A stretch of 64,000 nt of DNA from Thauera sp. (GTDB lineage: Bacteria > Pseudomonadota > Gammaproteobacteria > Burkholderiales > Rhodocyclaceae). Positions 19,158 to 28,224 of the stretch are shown piece by piece. Numbering within the stretch: the stretch's first letter is position 1; the number at the start of each line of letters is the position of its first letter. Made by a program: the position numbers and the translations under genes. Location of the stretch: contig JACKMB010000001.1 of NCBI GenBank assembly GCA_024235615.1, positions 1,116,001-1,180,000 on the forward strand. Direction: 5' to 3'. The notes under the pieces are model-generated. The model made no database searches, was not told the origin of the DNA, and saw nothing but the letters and a program-made list of their open reading frames with translations.

Positions 19158-19683
19158 CCCCGAGCTCCACCTCGCCGGCACGGCGCCCCGCAACGCCCTC
19201 CGCGCACTGCTCCCCGCCACGCTCGCCCTGCTCGCGGGCTGCGCCGGCGTGCCCGCCTGGGACGCCGGCGAGGACACGGCCAGGGCTGCAAGCGCCGAAG
19301 CCCTCGCCCACGAGGCCGCACAGCAGCGCCTCCACACCGCGGTGCAGGCCGCACAGCCCGGCCAGGACCGGCTCGCCACGGCGCGGCGCGCGCTCGACAG
19401 CCTGCTCGCCGACGATCGCACCGAGGCGCGCGTGCTGCACCCCTACGCGCGCGCCCTGCTCGAGCAGATCCGCGAACGGCAGCAGCTCACCTTGCTCGCC
19501 GAGCGCCTGCGCCGCCAGCTCGACGAGCGCGCGCACTCCAGCGCCGCGCGCGATCAGGAGCTCGAGGCATTGCGCCGACAGAACGCCGAGCTGCAGCGCA
19601 AGCTGGAGGCCATCGCCGACATCGAACGCGGCCTGAGTCCGCCCACGCCCCCGGTGCGGCCCCCTGCCGGGCTGCCCGAATGA
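19150..19683 (+). CDS. qseG: QseG-like outer-membrane lipoprotein
   Basis: Lipoprotein of 177 residues. The signal peptide ends in the lipobox LLAGC with the lipidated cysteine at C31. The rest is almost entirely helical, with a predicted coiled coil near the C-terminus (RDQELEALRRQNAELQRKLE). It overlaps glrK by 8 nt and glrR by 4 nt. The position between GlrK and GlrR homologues is that of QseG (YfhG), which in E. coli binds and controls the kinase. Sequence similarity alone would be weak evidence, so the call rests mainly on context and architecture. Confidence 0.75.
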   Translation: MPDPELHLAGTAPRNALRALLPATLALLAGCAGVPAWDAGEDTARAASAEALAHEAAQQRLHTAVQAAQPGQDRLATARRALDSLLADDRTEARVLHPYARALLEQIRERQQLTLLAERLRRQLDERAHSSAARDQELEALRRQNAELQRKLEAIADIERGLSPPTPPVRPPAGLPE

Positions 19684-21116
19684 GCGCGCCGGCCGCCTTC
19701 GCGACCGCAGGCGCTGCGCCTGCACGCCTGCTGGTAGTCGACGACGACGTCGACCTGCTACGTCTGTTGTCGATGCGCCTGCAGGCCAGCGGCTACCACG
19801 TCACGACCGCCGACGGTGTCGCGACCGCGCGCAGCCACCTCGGCGTGGAGCGCTTCGACCTCGTGCTGAGCGACGTCCGTCTGCCCGACGGCGACGGCCT
19901 CGCGCTCTTCGAGGACATCCGCCGCCAGCATCCGGCGCTGCCGGTCATCCTGCTCACCGCGCACGGCAGCATCCCCGACGCGGTCGAGGCCACCGCGCTC
20001 GGCGTCGCCGGCTATCTCACCAAGCCCTTCGACAGCCAGGCCCTGCTGCGGGGCATCCGCCAGGCATTGCAGCTCGCCGGCCCGTCCCACGCCCGCGCCC
20101 GCGCCGGCGTGCACGCGCAAGCCGGCGTCGCCCCCCCCGCCGGCGACACCGCCTGGCGTTCAGCAATCATCAGCCGCAGCAGCCGCATGCAGGCGCTCCT
20201 CGACGAGGCCCGGCTGGTCGCCGTCTCCGACGCCAGCGTGCTGATCCGTGGCGACAGCGGCACCGGCAAGGAACTGCTCGCGCGCGCGATCCACCTCGCC
20301 AGCCCGCGCGCCGCTGCGCCCTTCGTCGCGATCAACTGCGGCGCGATCCCCGAGCCGCTGCTCGAATCCGAGCTCTTCGGCCATGTGCGCGGCGCCTTCA
20401 CCGGCGCCACCAGCGCCCATGAGGGGCTGGTGCAGGCTGCCCACGGCGGCACGCTCTTCCTCGACGAGATCGGCGACATGCCGCCCGCGCTGCAGGTAAA
20501 GCTGCTGCGCGTACTTCAGGAGCGCGCCGTGCGTCCCGTGGGCGCCACGCGCGCGCAGGCGGTCGACCTGCGCATCGTCTCCGCCACCCATCGCGACCTC
20601 GACGCGGCGCTGGCCGCGGGGCAGTTCCGCGAGGACCTCTACTACCGCATCGACGTGGTGAGCCTGCAACTGCCCGCCCTCGCGGAGCGCCGCGAGGACG
20701 TCCCGCTGCTCGCCGAACACTTCCTGCGCCGCCTGGCGGACAAGTACGCCAAGCGCCTCACCGGCTTCGCGCCGGATGCGCTGGAGACGCTCGCCACCGC
20801 CCCCTGGCCGGGCAACGTGCGCCAGCTCCACAACGTGGTCGAGCAGGTGTGCGCGCTCGCCACCACGGCGCTGATCCCGCGCGCCCTGGTCGAGCGCGCC
20901 CTGCGCGTGCAGCCGGCCGAAGCGCTGGGCTACGCCGAGGCGAAGCGCCGCTTCGAGCGAAACTATCTGATACAGCTGCTGAAACTGACTGCGGGTAATG
21001 TTTCGGACGCTGCACGGCTGGCGGAGCGCAACCGTACCGAGTTCTACCGCCTGCTGCAGCGACACGGCCTGGCGCCCGAGCTCTTCCGCGGCGACCGGCC
21101 CGATGTCGAACAATGA
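19680..21116 (+). CDS. glrR: sigma54-dependent response regulator GlrR/QseF-like
   Basis: Response regulator of 478 residues that activates RNA polymerase-sigma54. The receiver domain has phosphoacceptor D65 (LVLSDVRLPDGD) and the conserved Lys in YLTKPFD. The AAA+ domain has Walker A GDSGTGKE (191-198) and an intact GAFTGA loop (238-243) that contacts sigma54. The C-terminal Fis-type helix-turn-helix is AGNVSDAARLAERNRTEFYR. Because GAFTGA is intact it should act only at -24/-12 promoters. The only convincing one seen nearby is upstream of the bactofilin gene. The start codon overlaps the qseG stop (ATGA). Confidence 0.92.
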   Translation: MSAPAAFATAGAAPARLLVVDDDVDLLRLLSMRLQASGYHVTTADGVATARSHLGVERFDLVLSDVRLPDGDGLALFEDIRRQHPALPVILLTAHGSIPDAVEATALGVAGYLTKPFDSQALLRGIRQALQLAGPSHARARAGVHAQAGVAPPAGDTAWRSAIISRSSRMQALLDEARLVAVSDASVLIRGDSGTGKELLARAIHLASPRAAAPFVAINCGAIPEPLLESELFGHVRGAFTGATSAHEGLVQAAHGGTLFLDEIGDMPPALQVKLLRVLQERAVRPVGATRAQAVDLRIVSATHRDLDAALAAGQFREDLYYRIDVVSLQLPALAERREDVPLLAEHFLRRLADKYAKRLTGFAPDALETLATAPWPGNVRQLHNVVEQVCALATTALIPRALVERALRVQPAEALGYAEAKRRFERNYLIQLLKLTAGNVSDAARLAERNRTEFYRLLQRHGLAPELFRGDRPDVEQ

Positions 21117-21140
21117 ACAAGAACCTCGAAGGAGCCGGAC

Positions 21141-21326
21141 ATGATCAAACGCCAGACCATCGCCGCCATGCTGACCACCACCGCGATCGCCTTCTCGATC
21201 GCCACCCCGGCGCAGGCCGCCCGCCTGCTCGACACCGCGCAGTTCGACACCGTCGCCGCCTGCAGCGGCGACAAGCCCGCCACCGCCACCCCGGACGAGC
21301 GCAAGGACAAGCCCGCGCAGACCTGA
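21141..21326 (+). CDS. small exported protein of unknown function
   Basis: Protein of 61 residues: a 26-residue signal peptide ending in ATPAQA, then about 35 polar residues (one cysteine, DKPATATPDERKDKPAQT tail). GAAGGAG is an excellent ribosome-binding site, and the gene starts 24 nt after glrR, so it is probably the last gene of the glrK operon. No family was recognised. The basic-hydrophobic signal and clean spacing argue that it is real despite its size. Confidence 0.65.
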   Translation: MIKRQTIAAMLTTTAIAFSIATPAQAARLLDTAQFDTVAACSGDKPATATPDERKDKPAQT

Positions 21327-21420
21327 TCTGCGCGATCACCCGTTCAATGAAATCGAGGCCGCAGCCCGGATATCGGGTTCGCGGCTTCTGCCGCTCCGGC
21401 ACGGGGCGAAAGCGACCCTG

Positions 21421-21596
21421 TTCGCGCCTGCCGGCGCTCCTACATTGGTGCAGCCGCCCGGTTCGCGGCGGCAGAAGACTGCCGTCGAGATGCGCCCCCG
21501 CCTCAAATCGTCCCGCCGCCCGGTTCGCGGCTGCCGCCGCTCCTACACGGTGGCGGCAGCCGCGGCGGTTCGTGTAGGAGCGCCGGCAGGCGCGAA
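21421..21596. repeat. REP-like palindrome cluster A
   Basis: Three copies of a 24-bp element starting TTCGCGCCTGCCGGCGCTCC and ending TACA: forward at 21421-21444, a variant (TTCGCGGCTGCCGCCGCTCC) at 21524-21547, and reverse-complemented at 21573-21596. A second shared segment, CTGCCGTCGAGATGC, occurs near 21479 and 21599. The whole gap 21327-21619 between the small exported protein and tldD holds no other gene. Confidence 0.75.
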
Positions 21597-21619
21597 GGCT
21601 GCCGTCGAGATGCCCTGCC

Positions 21620-23065
21620 TCAGGCCGTCCCGCCTACGGTCAGCCCATCGATGCGCAGCGTCGGCTGGCCGACGCCCACCGGCACGCTCTGGCCGTCCTT
21701 GCCACAGGTCCCCACGCCCGGATCCAGGCGCATGTCGTTGCCGATCATGCGGATCTTGGTGAGCGCGTCGGGGCCGTTGCCGATCAGGGTCGCCCCCTTC
21801 ACCGGGCGGGTCACCTTGCCGTTCTCGATCAGGTAGGCCTCGGCGGTCGAGAACACGAACTTGCCCGAGGTGATGTCCACCTGCCCGCCACCGAAGTTCA
21901 CCGCGTACAAGCCCTTCCTGACCGACTTGATGATCTCCTCCGGGTCCTTGTCGCCGTCGAGCATGTAGGTGTTGGTCATGCGCGGCAGCGGCAGGTGGGC
22001 GAAGGATTCGCGGCGGCCGTTGCCGGTGACCGGCATGCCCATCAGGCGCGCGTTCATCATGTCCTGCATGTAGCCGGTGAGGATGCCATCCTCGATCAGC
22101 ACGGTGCGCTCGGTCGGGTTGCCCTCGTCGTCGATCGACAGCGAGCCGCGGCGATCCGGCAGCGTGCCGTCATCGACCACGGTGACGCCCCTGGCCGCCA
22201 CCTGCTGCCCGATGCGCCCCGAGAAGGCCGAGCTGCCCTTGCGGTTGAAGTCGCCCTCGAGGCCATGGCCGATCGCCTCGTGCAGCAGGATGCCCGGCCA
22301 GCCCGGGCCGAGCACGACCGGCATGGTGCCCGCCGGCGCGGGGTCGGCACCGAGGTTCACGCGCGCCTGATGCACCGCCTGGCGGGCGTAGTCGTGCAGG
22401 CGGTCGTCGCAGAACCAGCCGTAGTCGTAGCGCCCGCCGCCGCCGGCGCTGCCCTGCTCGCGACGGCCGTCCTCCTCCATGATCACGGTGATCGACACGC
22501 GCACCAGCGGGCGCACGTCGGCGGCCTGGTGGCCGTCGCTGCGCACCACCATCACCACCTCCCAGGAGCCGGCGATGTGCGCCATCACCTGGGTGACACG
22601 CGGATCCTCGGCGCGCGCGAAGCTCTCCAGGCGCTCGAGCAGCTTCACCTTGGCGGTGTCGTCGAGCGAATCGAGGGGGTCGTCGGCGCGGTACAGGCGG
22701 GTCTTGAGCTTGTGCGGGACGATGCCGATGCGGCGGCGCTCACCGGCCGCGGCGATCGCGCGGGTAGCCGTGGCAGCACCGACCAGGGCGTCGAGCGAGA
22801 TGTCGTCGGAGTAGGCGAAGGCGGTCTTCTCGCCGCTGATCGCGCGCACGCCCACGCCCTGCTCGATGTCGAAGCTACCAGACTTGACGATGCCCTCCTC
22901 CAGGCTCCAGGCCTCGGAGCGCTGGTACTGGAAGTAGAGGTCGGCAAAGTCGATGTCGTGCCGCATCAGCTTGCGGAAGGTCTTCTCGAGCTCCGCCTCG
23001 CCCAGGCCGTAGGGCGACAGGAGGTAACGGTCGGCGACCTTGAGGGGGTTCTGGCTCTTGCTCAT
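21620..23065 (-). CDS. tldD: metalloprotease TldD
   Basis: Zinc-metalloprotease subunit of 481 residues that with TldE/PmbA trims peptides such as microcin B17 and CcdA. The zinc-binding HEAIGH motif is at residues 262-267, with the downstream [18 protein letters not shown] and [16 protein letters not shown] segments of the family. The start ATG at 23065 gives the usual N-terminus before [17 protein letters not shown]. The reverse frame is open far upstream, but that extension overlaps the nitrilase gene and is not coding. The partner gene tldE/pmbA is not in the window. Confidence 0.96.
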   Translation of the reverse strand: MSKSQNPLKVADRYLLSPYGLGEAELEKTFRKLMRHDIDFADLYFQYQRSEAWSLEEGIVKSGSFDIEQGVGVRAISGEKTAFAYSDDISLDALVGAATATRAIAAAGERRRIGIVPHKLKTRLYRADDPLDSLDDTAKVKLLERLESFARAEDPRVTQVMAHIAGSWEVVMVVRSDGHQAADVRPLVRVSITVIMEEDGRREQGSAGGGGRYDYGWFCDDRLHDYARQAVHQARVNLGADPAPAGTMPVVLGPGWPGILLHEAIGHGLEGDFNRKGSSAFSGRIGQQVAARGVTVVDDGTLPDRRGSLSIDDEGNPTERTVLIEDGILTGYMQDMMNARLMGMPVTGNGRRESFAHLPLPRMTNTYMLDGDKDPEEIIKSVRKGLYAVNFGGGQVDITSGKFVFSTAEAYLIENGKVTRPVKGATLIGNGPDALTKIRMIGNDMRLDPGVGTCGKDGQSVPVGVGQPTLRIDGLTVGGTA

Positions 23066-23196
23066 CGGTAAATCCTTGGCGGGAGATGACGGTTCGACCG
23101 CCATCGGGCGAAAACGATCGGTGCGGGGCGAGAGGATACGACGACGCGACCAGACCCCGGGCACGCACCGCGTCGGGTCCGTCGCAGCGCCGGCGT

Positions 23197-24021
23197 TCAG
23201 GCCAGGCAGCGGTGGCGCAGCGCGGGCAGGCTCTCGCGTACCGCCGCGAGACGCGCGGGATCCACGTCCGCAACCACCACGCCGGGGCCTTCGTCGCAGC
23301 AGGCGAGGATCTCGCCCCAGGGGTCGATGATCATCGTGTGCCCCCAGGTCACCCGCCCGCTCTCGTGGCGCCCACCCTGGGCAGGCGCCATCAGGTAGCA
23401 CTGGTTCTCGATCGCGCGCGCGCGCAGCAGCACCTCCCAGTGCGCGCGCCCGGTGGTCCAGGTGAAGGCCGCCGGCAGCACGATCAGGTCGACCTCGCCC
23501 ATGGCGCGGAAGAGCTCGGGGAAGCGCAGGTCGTAGCACACCGACAGGCCGGTGCGTCCGGCCGGCGAGTCGAAGCAGGCGACGGTGCTGCCCGGCTCGA
23601 TGGTGGCCGCCTCGTCGTAGCGCTCCTCGCCGCGCTGGAAGCCGAACAGGTGGATCTTGTCGTAGCGCGCCACGCGGCGGCCCTGGTCGTCGTACACGAG
23701 CGTGCTGTTGCGCACCTTGTCGTCGGCCTCGGCGACCAGCGGGACGGTGCCGCCGATCAGCCACACGCCGTGGCGGCGCGCCTCGGCGGCGAGGAACTCC
23801 TGCAGCGGCCCGGCGCCCTCGGGCTCGCGGATGCGTACCTTGGCGGCCTCGTCCTTGCTGATCAGCGGAAAGTATTCGGGCAACGCGACCAGGCGGGCGC
23901 CGGCCGCCGCGGCCTCGGCGATCAGGCGGGCGGCGATCTCCAGGTTGGCGGCGACCTCGGGGCCGGAGACGGTCTGGATGGCGGCGATGCGCACCGGGGC
24001 AGGGAGGGAGGTTTCGGTCAT
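23197..24021 (-). CDS. nitrilase-superfamily amidohydrolase (Nit1/omega-amidase type)
   Basis: Carbon-nitrogen hydrolase of 274 residues with the Glu-Lys-Cys triad visible as E49 (ALPEYFPL), K122 (YDKIHLFGF) and C162 ([12 protein letters not shown]). The segment [16 protein letters not shown] and the C-terminal [16 protein letters not shown] place it near deaminated-glutathione amidase (Nit1/YbeM), a metabolite-repair enzyme. The exact substrate is not proven. The ATG at 24021 gives [16 protein letters not shown]. The order yhdP-nitrilase-tldD on one strand is widely conserved in beta- and gammaproteobacteria. Confidence 0.88.
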   Translation of the reverse strand: MTETSLPAPVRIAAIQTVSGPEVAANLEIAARLIAEAAAAGARLVALPEYFPLISKDEAAKVRIREPEGAGPLQEFLAAEARRHGVWLIGGTVPLVAEADDKVRNSTLVYDDQGRRVARYDKIHLFGFQRGEERYDEAATIEPGSTVACFDSPAGRTGLSVCYDLRFPELFRAMGEVDLIVLPAAFTWTTGRAHWEVLLRARAIENQCYLMAPAQGGRHESGRVTWGHTMIIDPWGEILACCDEGPGVVVADVDPARLAAVRESLPALRHRCLA

Positions 24022-24114
24022 GTCTGCGAGCTTGGGGCGGGTGCCGCCACGGACGGCGAGGCCCCCGCGGGGGTTGGGCAAGGACGGGGCGCGGCGCGGG
24101 CGCACGCCCCGCGG

Positions 24115-27100
24115 TCAGCGCGACTCCGCTGCGGCGGCCGCGCCGCGCTTGGCGACCTGGGGGTCGGACCACGCGCCGGTCACCGCGTACTCGAAGGCGA
24201 AGAGCTTCTCGATCGGGTCGCTGAGCAGCTTCTGCGCAAGATAGGTCACCACACCGGCGACCGGATTCACCAGGCCCGCCGCGGCGCCGATCGCCACCGA
24301 CTCCGCCAGCGTCGGCTGCACCAGCACGCGCAGGTCCTGGGTCTCGGAGACGACGTCGGCACTGCCGCTCATGGCGATGCGCGCCGCCGGCCCGCGGATC
24401 TCCAGGTCCTCACTGCGCAGCACGCCGCGGGCGAGGTCGATGCTACCGGAAATGCGGTCGAAGGCGAATCCTTCGGAGAACACGTCGCGGAAGTCGAGCG
24501 TGATCCGGCGCGGCAGCGACTGCAGGCTGAGGATACCGAGCAGGCGACCGACGCCGGGCTCGAGCTTGTTGAACTGGCCGGCGCCGGTCTCCAGGCGCAG
24601 CCTGCCCGACAGGCTGGGGTAGTCGATCCTGGTCGGCGCCCCGCGCCAGGCGAGCTGGCCGGCGAGGCTCGCGGCCCCGCCGCGCACCACGTCAGGGTAG
24701 CCGAGGCGATGGATCAGCGCACCCATCGCTGCGGTCTCCAGGCTGAAGTCGAGCTCCGTGCGCTGGCGGATGCCTGCGCGCCACTGCCCCCTGCCAGCGA
24801 GCCGTCCATCCGCATTTTCGAGCGCGAAGCGATCGAGCTGCCAGAGGCTGCCGCGGTTGCGCGCGAACACCTCGAGGCGGCCGAGATCGAGCTCGTTGAT
24901 CTCGAAGCGCTCGGCCACCACGTCGAGCGCGGGCAGGCGCTGCGGCGGATCCTCCGGCGGCGCCTCCTCGGCCGCAGGCTCGCCGTCGCCCAAGGCCTGC
25001 CCGTTGCCGGCCTCGCGCACCAGGCGCAGATGGCGGAAGCGCGCGGCGAGCGTGCCCTTGCCCGCCGCGCGCCAGTCGAACTCGCCGTCGGCGCGATCGC
25101 TCTCCAGGCGCGCCTTCCACCCGCCCGGATCGGCACGGGCGCGCAGGTCGACCGCCTTGAAGGTCTGGCCGAACACGCCCAGTTCGTCGGCGGCGAGCGC
25201 GAACTCCGCCACCGCGGCGAGCGACCCGCCGGTCGCCACGCCACCGCCCGCGCCGCTGTCGACCGCCGGCGCGACACGCTCCAGCACTGCGCGCCAATCA
25301 TCGAGGTCGAGACGGTCGAGCACCGCAGCGACCCGCACGCCCGTCGCGGAAGCGGGCGGTGCGTCCGCGCTCGCTCGTCCGAGCGCGACGCCACCATGCA
25401 GCCCTGTGCCGTCGGGCTGGACCAGTTCCGCACGCAGGCGGTCGCCTACCGTCAGCCCGATGCTCGCACCGCTGCCCCCGGATGCACGCTCGATCACCAG
25501 TTGCGCTGGCCAGCGCTCCCCGGCCGACTTGCCGAAGGGCTGCGGCAGGCTGCAGGCGAAACCGGCCAGGTCGGAGGCGACCTCGACCCGGGTGCCGCGC
25601 CGGCCGACACGAATGTCGGCAGACCACTCGGCGGTGCCGGCAAGCTCGTCGAGCAGCGGCAGGTCCCAGGCTGCCGCCAGCGCCGCCGCGTCCGCACGTC
25701 CCGCAGCGCGGAAGCGCACCGCGCCGTCTTCGCCGGTCTGCGCGGAGAGGCGCAGCGGATTGCCGAACAGACGCGCCTGCGCCTCGGAGATGCTCAGCGT
25801 GTCGGCGGTGAAGCGCAGCCGCCCGCGCGCGGCCTCCAGCGGCGGCAGGGCCTCGAGCAACGTGAGTCGATTGTCGGTGAAGCGGTACTCGCCCTGCACC
25901 CGGGAGTCGATCGTGCTGCGCAAGGGCATCACCAGCTCCAGTTCGAGCTCGCCGCGGCCCTCGGCCACCATGCCATCGGTGAAGCCGTCGATGCGGCGTG
26001 ACACCGGGCTCGCCGACACGAAGCGCAGGAACTCGGCGGTCAGGCCGCGCGCACGGCCGGTGATGGTCATGATCTCGCTCGGGCGCTGGTCGAGGTCGGG
26101 CACCTCCGCCAGCACATCGACCAGCTCCACTCCGAAGATCCGCCCGCGTGGCGCGACGATGCGCAGGCCCGGCCCCTCGAAGCGCACCTCGCCGTCGATG
26201 CCCTCGATTCCCGGCCAGCCGGGGGCGTAGTCGAGCGTGGCGTCGGCAACCTGCACGCTGACCAGGAAGCGCCCCTTGCCGTCGCGGAAAGGGAAGTCGT
26301 CGAGCGCGCCCTTCAGTTCCAGGCGTGCGTCGGGCACCTTCGCCGCGCGGATCCCGCTGCGCAGCCAGTTCCGCGTGTCCTCGTTGACCACCCTGGGGAG
26401 GTAACGCCACACCGCGGTCGCGTCGGCGCGGGCGAGGCGGGCCTGCAGGTCGATCTCGCCGGCCCCGGTGGCCGCCGGCCAGTAGCGGCCCGCGGCGGTG
26501 CCGGCGGCGTCGGCGTTCTCGAACGCGGCCTCGTCGAGCACGATCGCCAGGCGCTCCTCCTGTCGCTGCCAGCCGCCGCGCGCGCTCAGGCGCGCGAAGC
26601 TCAGCGGGCCCGGATCGAACACCTCCGGCAGGTCGAGCCGCAGGGCCTCGCCGTCGATCCGGAAGCGTCCGCTGTCCTGGTCGCCGTCCACGCTGCCGGA
26701 GAGCCCGGCGAGGCCGGGCAGGCCCTCGCCCGCCGCCAGCCCGAGCTCGTCGAAACGTGCCGCCAGCGTCCAGCGCGCGGGCGCGGTGGGTTCGCCCTGC
26801 CAGGTCAGGCGCAGGTCCTCGACACGGCCGTGCGGCGCGAGCGCCGCCAGGCGGGTGCGCAATGCGGCATCGAGCGGCAGGTGGGCGGCGAGCGCGGCGA
26901 CGGTCGCGAGCTCGAGCCGGTCGGCGACGAGGCGTCCGCCGGTAAGCTCCGGCCCGCCTTCGTCCGTCCGCTCGGCGCGCCCGCGATCCCTCCCCTCGCC
27001 CTGCTCCAGCACCACTTCGACATCGGTGGGGGCGAGCTCGACGCCCTGCGCGGTGGCGAGCGCGAGGCCGCGGCCGGCGAAACGCAGTTCGTGCTCCTTG

Positions 27101-28011
27101 CGGACGAGCTCGATGCGGCCGTCCAGCCGGGCCAGCTCGAGCGCCGGCAGCGCCTCGCCAAACCGCGCACGTGCACCGTCGAGCGCGAGGTCCGCGCTCA
27201 GCGCGTGGCCGTCGCGGCCGTCGGCGTCCACCCAGGCTCGCAGCGTGCCTTCGCCTTCCAGGCCGAAGGGCAGATCCACCCAGGGCCGCCAGTTGCCGAG
27301 CGGCGCTCGCCCGATCTCGAGGTAGAGCCGGCCGGCGAAGCGTTGCGGCTGCAGCGGGTCGATGCGACGTAGCTCGCCGCGCACGCTCACGCGCTCGCCA
27401 AGGCCGGGTGGCAGCCGCGCCTCGAGCGTGAAGCGCGCCGGGCGTGCACGCCGGTCGAGGCGGAACTCCACCTCCTCGAGCTCGAGCGGCACCGCGCCGC
27501 GCGCCTCGTCCGCCCAGGCCAGGCGTGCGCCGTGGATGCGGATCTGGCGTTGCGCGAGCAGCCAGCCGAGGCCGCCGTCGCCTGGCGCGTCACCCGGCGC
27601 AAGTTCGATGCCCGCGACGTGCAGCCCTCCCGCCGCATCGCGCCGCACCAGCAGGTCGGGCGCGCGGATCTCGAGGCGGTGAAAGTGCGGCTCCAGCATC
27701 GCCAGCGACGACCACGCCAGGGTGGCGTCGACCTCGGGCAGGGTCAGCGTCTTGCGGCCGTGCACATCGGCCAGGCTCACGCCGGTCAGGCGCAGGCGTG
27801 GCCGCCAGCCCGCCCAGCCCCCCTCGATGCGCTCGATCGCCACCGCCACGCCGAGGCGCTCGCCGAGCAGTCCGGCGATCGGTGCGCGGAAGTCACCCAC
27901 CGCCGGCAGCACGACATGGCGCAGCACCAGCACGCCGGCGGCGAGCACGCACCAGACGAGCAGCAGCATGTCGAACAGGCGGCCGGCGGCAGTCCGCCAG
28001 CCCGCGCGCAC
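24115..28011 (-). CDS. yhdP: YhdP-family AsmA-like envelope lipid transport protein
   Basis: Very long inner-membrane-anchored periplasmic protein of about 1298 residues. One N-terminal hydrophobic segment ([16 protein letters not shown]) is followed by a repeated beta-strand structure and an AsmA-like C-terminal domain. The hallmark [18 protein letters not shown] is present near the C-terminus. In E. coli YhdP bridges the envelope and takes part in phospholipid transport to the outer membrane with TamB and YdbH. The start is uncertain: GTG at 28011 or ATG at 27969, neither with a clear ribosome-binding site. The open frame continuing upstream is antisense to glnE and not part of the gene. 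Confidence 0.92.
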   Translation of the reverse strand: MRAGWRTAAGRLFDMLLLVWCVLAAGVLVLRHVVLPAVGDFRAPIAGLLGERLGVAVAIERIEGGWAGWRPRLRLTGVSLADVHGRKTLTLPEVDATLAWSSLAMLEPHFHRLEIRAPDLLVRRDAAGGLHVAGIELAPGDAPGDGGLGWLLAQRQIRIHGARLAWADEARGAVPLELEEVEFRLDRRARPARFTLEARLPPGLGERVSVRGELRRIDPLQPQRFAGRLYLEIGRAPLGNWRPWVDLPFGLEGEGTLRAWVDADGRDGHALSADLALDGARARFGEALPALELARLDGRIELVRKEHELRFAGRGLALATAQGVELAPTDVEVVLEQGEGRDRGRAERTDEGGPELTGGRLVADRLELATVAALAAHLPLDAALRTRLAALAPHGRVEDLRLTWQGEPTAPARWTLAARFDELGLAAGEGLPGLAGLSGSVDGDQDSGRFRIDGEALRLDLPEVFDPGPLSFARLSARGGWQRQEERLAIVLDEAAFENADAAGTAAGRYWPAATGAGEIDLQARLARADATAVWRYLPRVVNEDTRNWLRSGIRAAKVPDARLELKGALDDFPFRDGKGRFLVSVQVADATLDYAPGWPGIEGIDGEVRFEGPGLRIVAPRGRIFGVELVDVLAEVPDLDQRPSEIMTITGRARGLTAEFLRFVSASPVSRRIDGFTDGMVAEGRGELELELVMPLRSTIDSRVQGEYRFTDNRLTLLEALPPLEAARGRLRFTADTLSISEAQARLFGNPLRLSAQTGEDGAVRFRAAGRADAAALAAAWDLPLLDELAGTAEWSADIRVGRRGTRVEVASDLAGFACSLPQPFGKSAGERWPAQLVIERASGGSGASIGLTVGDRLRAELVQPDGTGLHGGVALGRASADAPPASATGVRVAAVLDRLDLDDWRAVLERVAPAVDSGAGGGVATGGSLAAVAEFALAADELGVFGQTFKAVDLRARADPGGWKARLESDRADGEFDWRAAGKGTLAARFRHLRLVREAGNGQALGDGEPAAEEAPPEDPPQRLPALDVVAERFEINELDLGRLEVFARNRGSLWQLDRFALENADGRLAGRGQWRAGIRQRTELDFSLETAAMGALIHRLGYPDVVRGGAASLAGQLAWRGAPTRIDYPSLSGRLRLETGAGQFNKLEPGVGRLLGILSLQSLPRRITLDFRDVFSEGFAFDRISGSIDLARGVLRSEDLEIRGPAARIAMSGSADVVSETQDLRVLVQPTLAESVAIGAAAGLVNPVAGVVTYLAQKLLSDPIEKLFAFEYAVTGAWSDPQVAKRGAAAAAESR

Positions 28012-28224
28012 GGCGGGCGGGGAGATGGCTTCGACAGGTGCGGGCGGGGTGGAGGAGCTCAGTCGGGTGCTCGCAAGACGTTGCGCGCAAGCGCGGTTGC
28101 GGCGCTGCCGGCGCAGCACGCGGGCAGCTAGAATGCCGGAATTGCGTCCGCTCCCGCCGGATCGCCGGAGCGCGCGCATTCTACCAAGTCTCGACCGCGC
28201 TCTCGCGCCGCATTGGAGTCCTTC

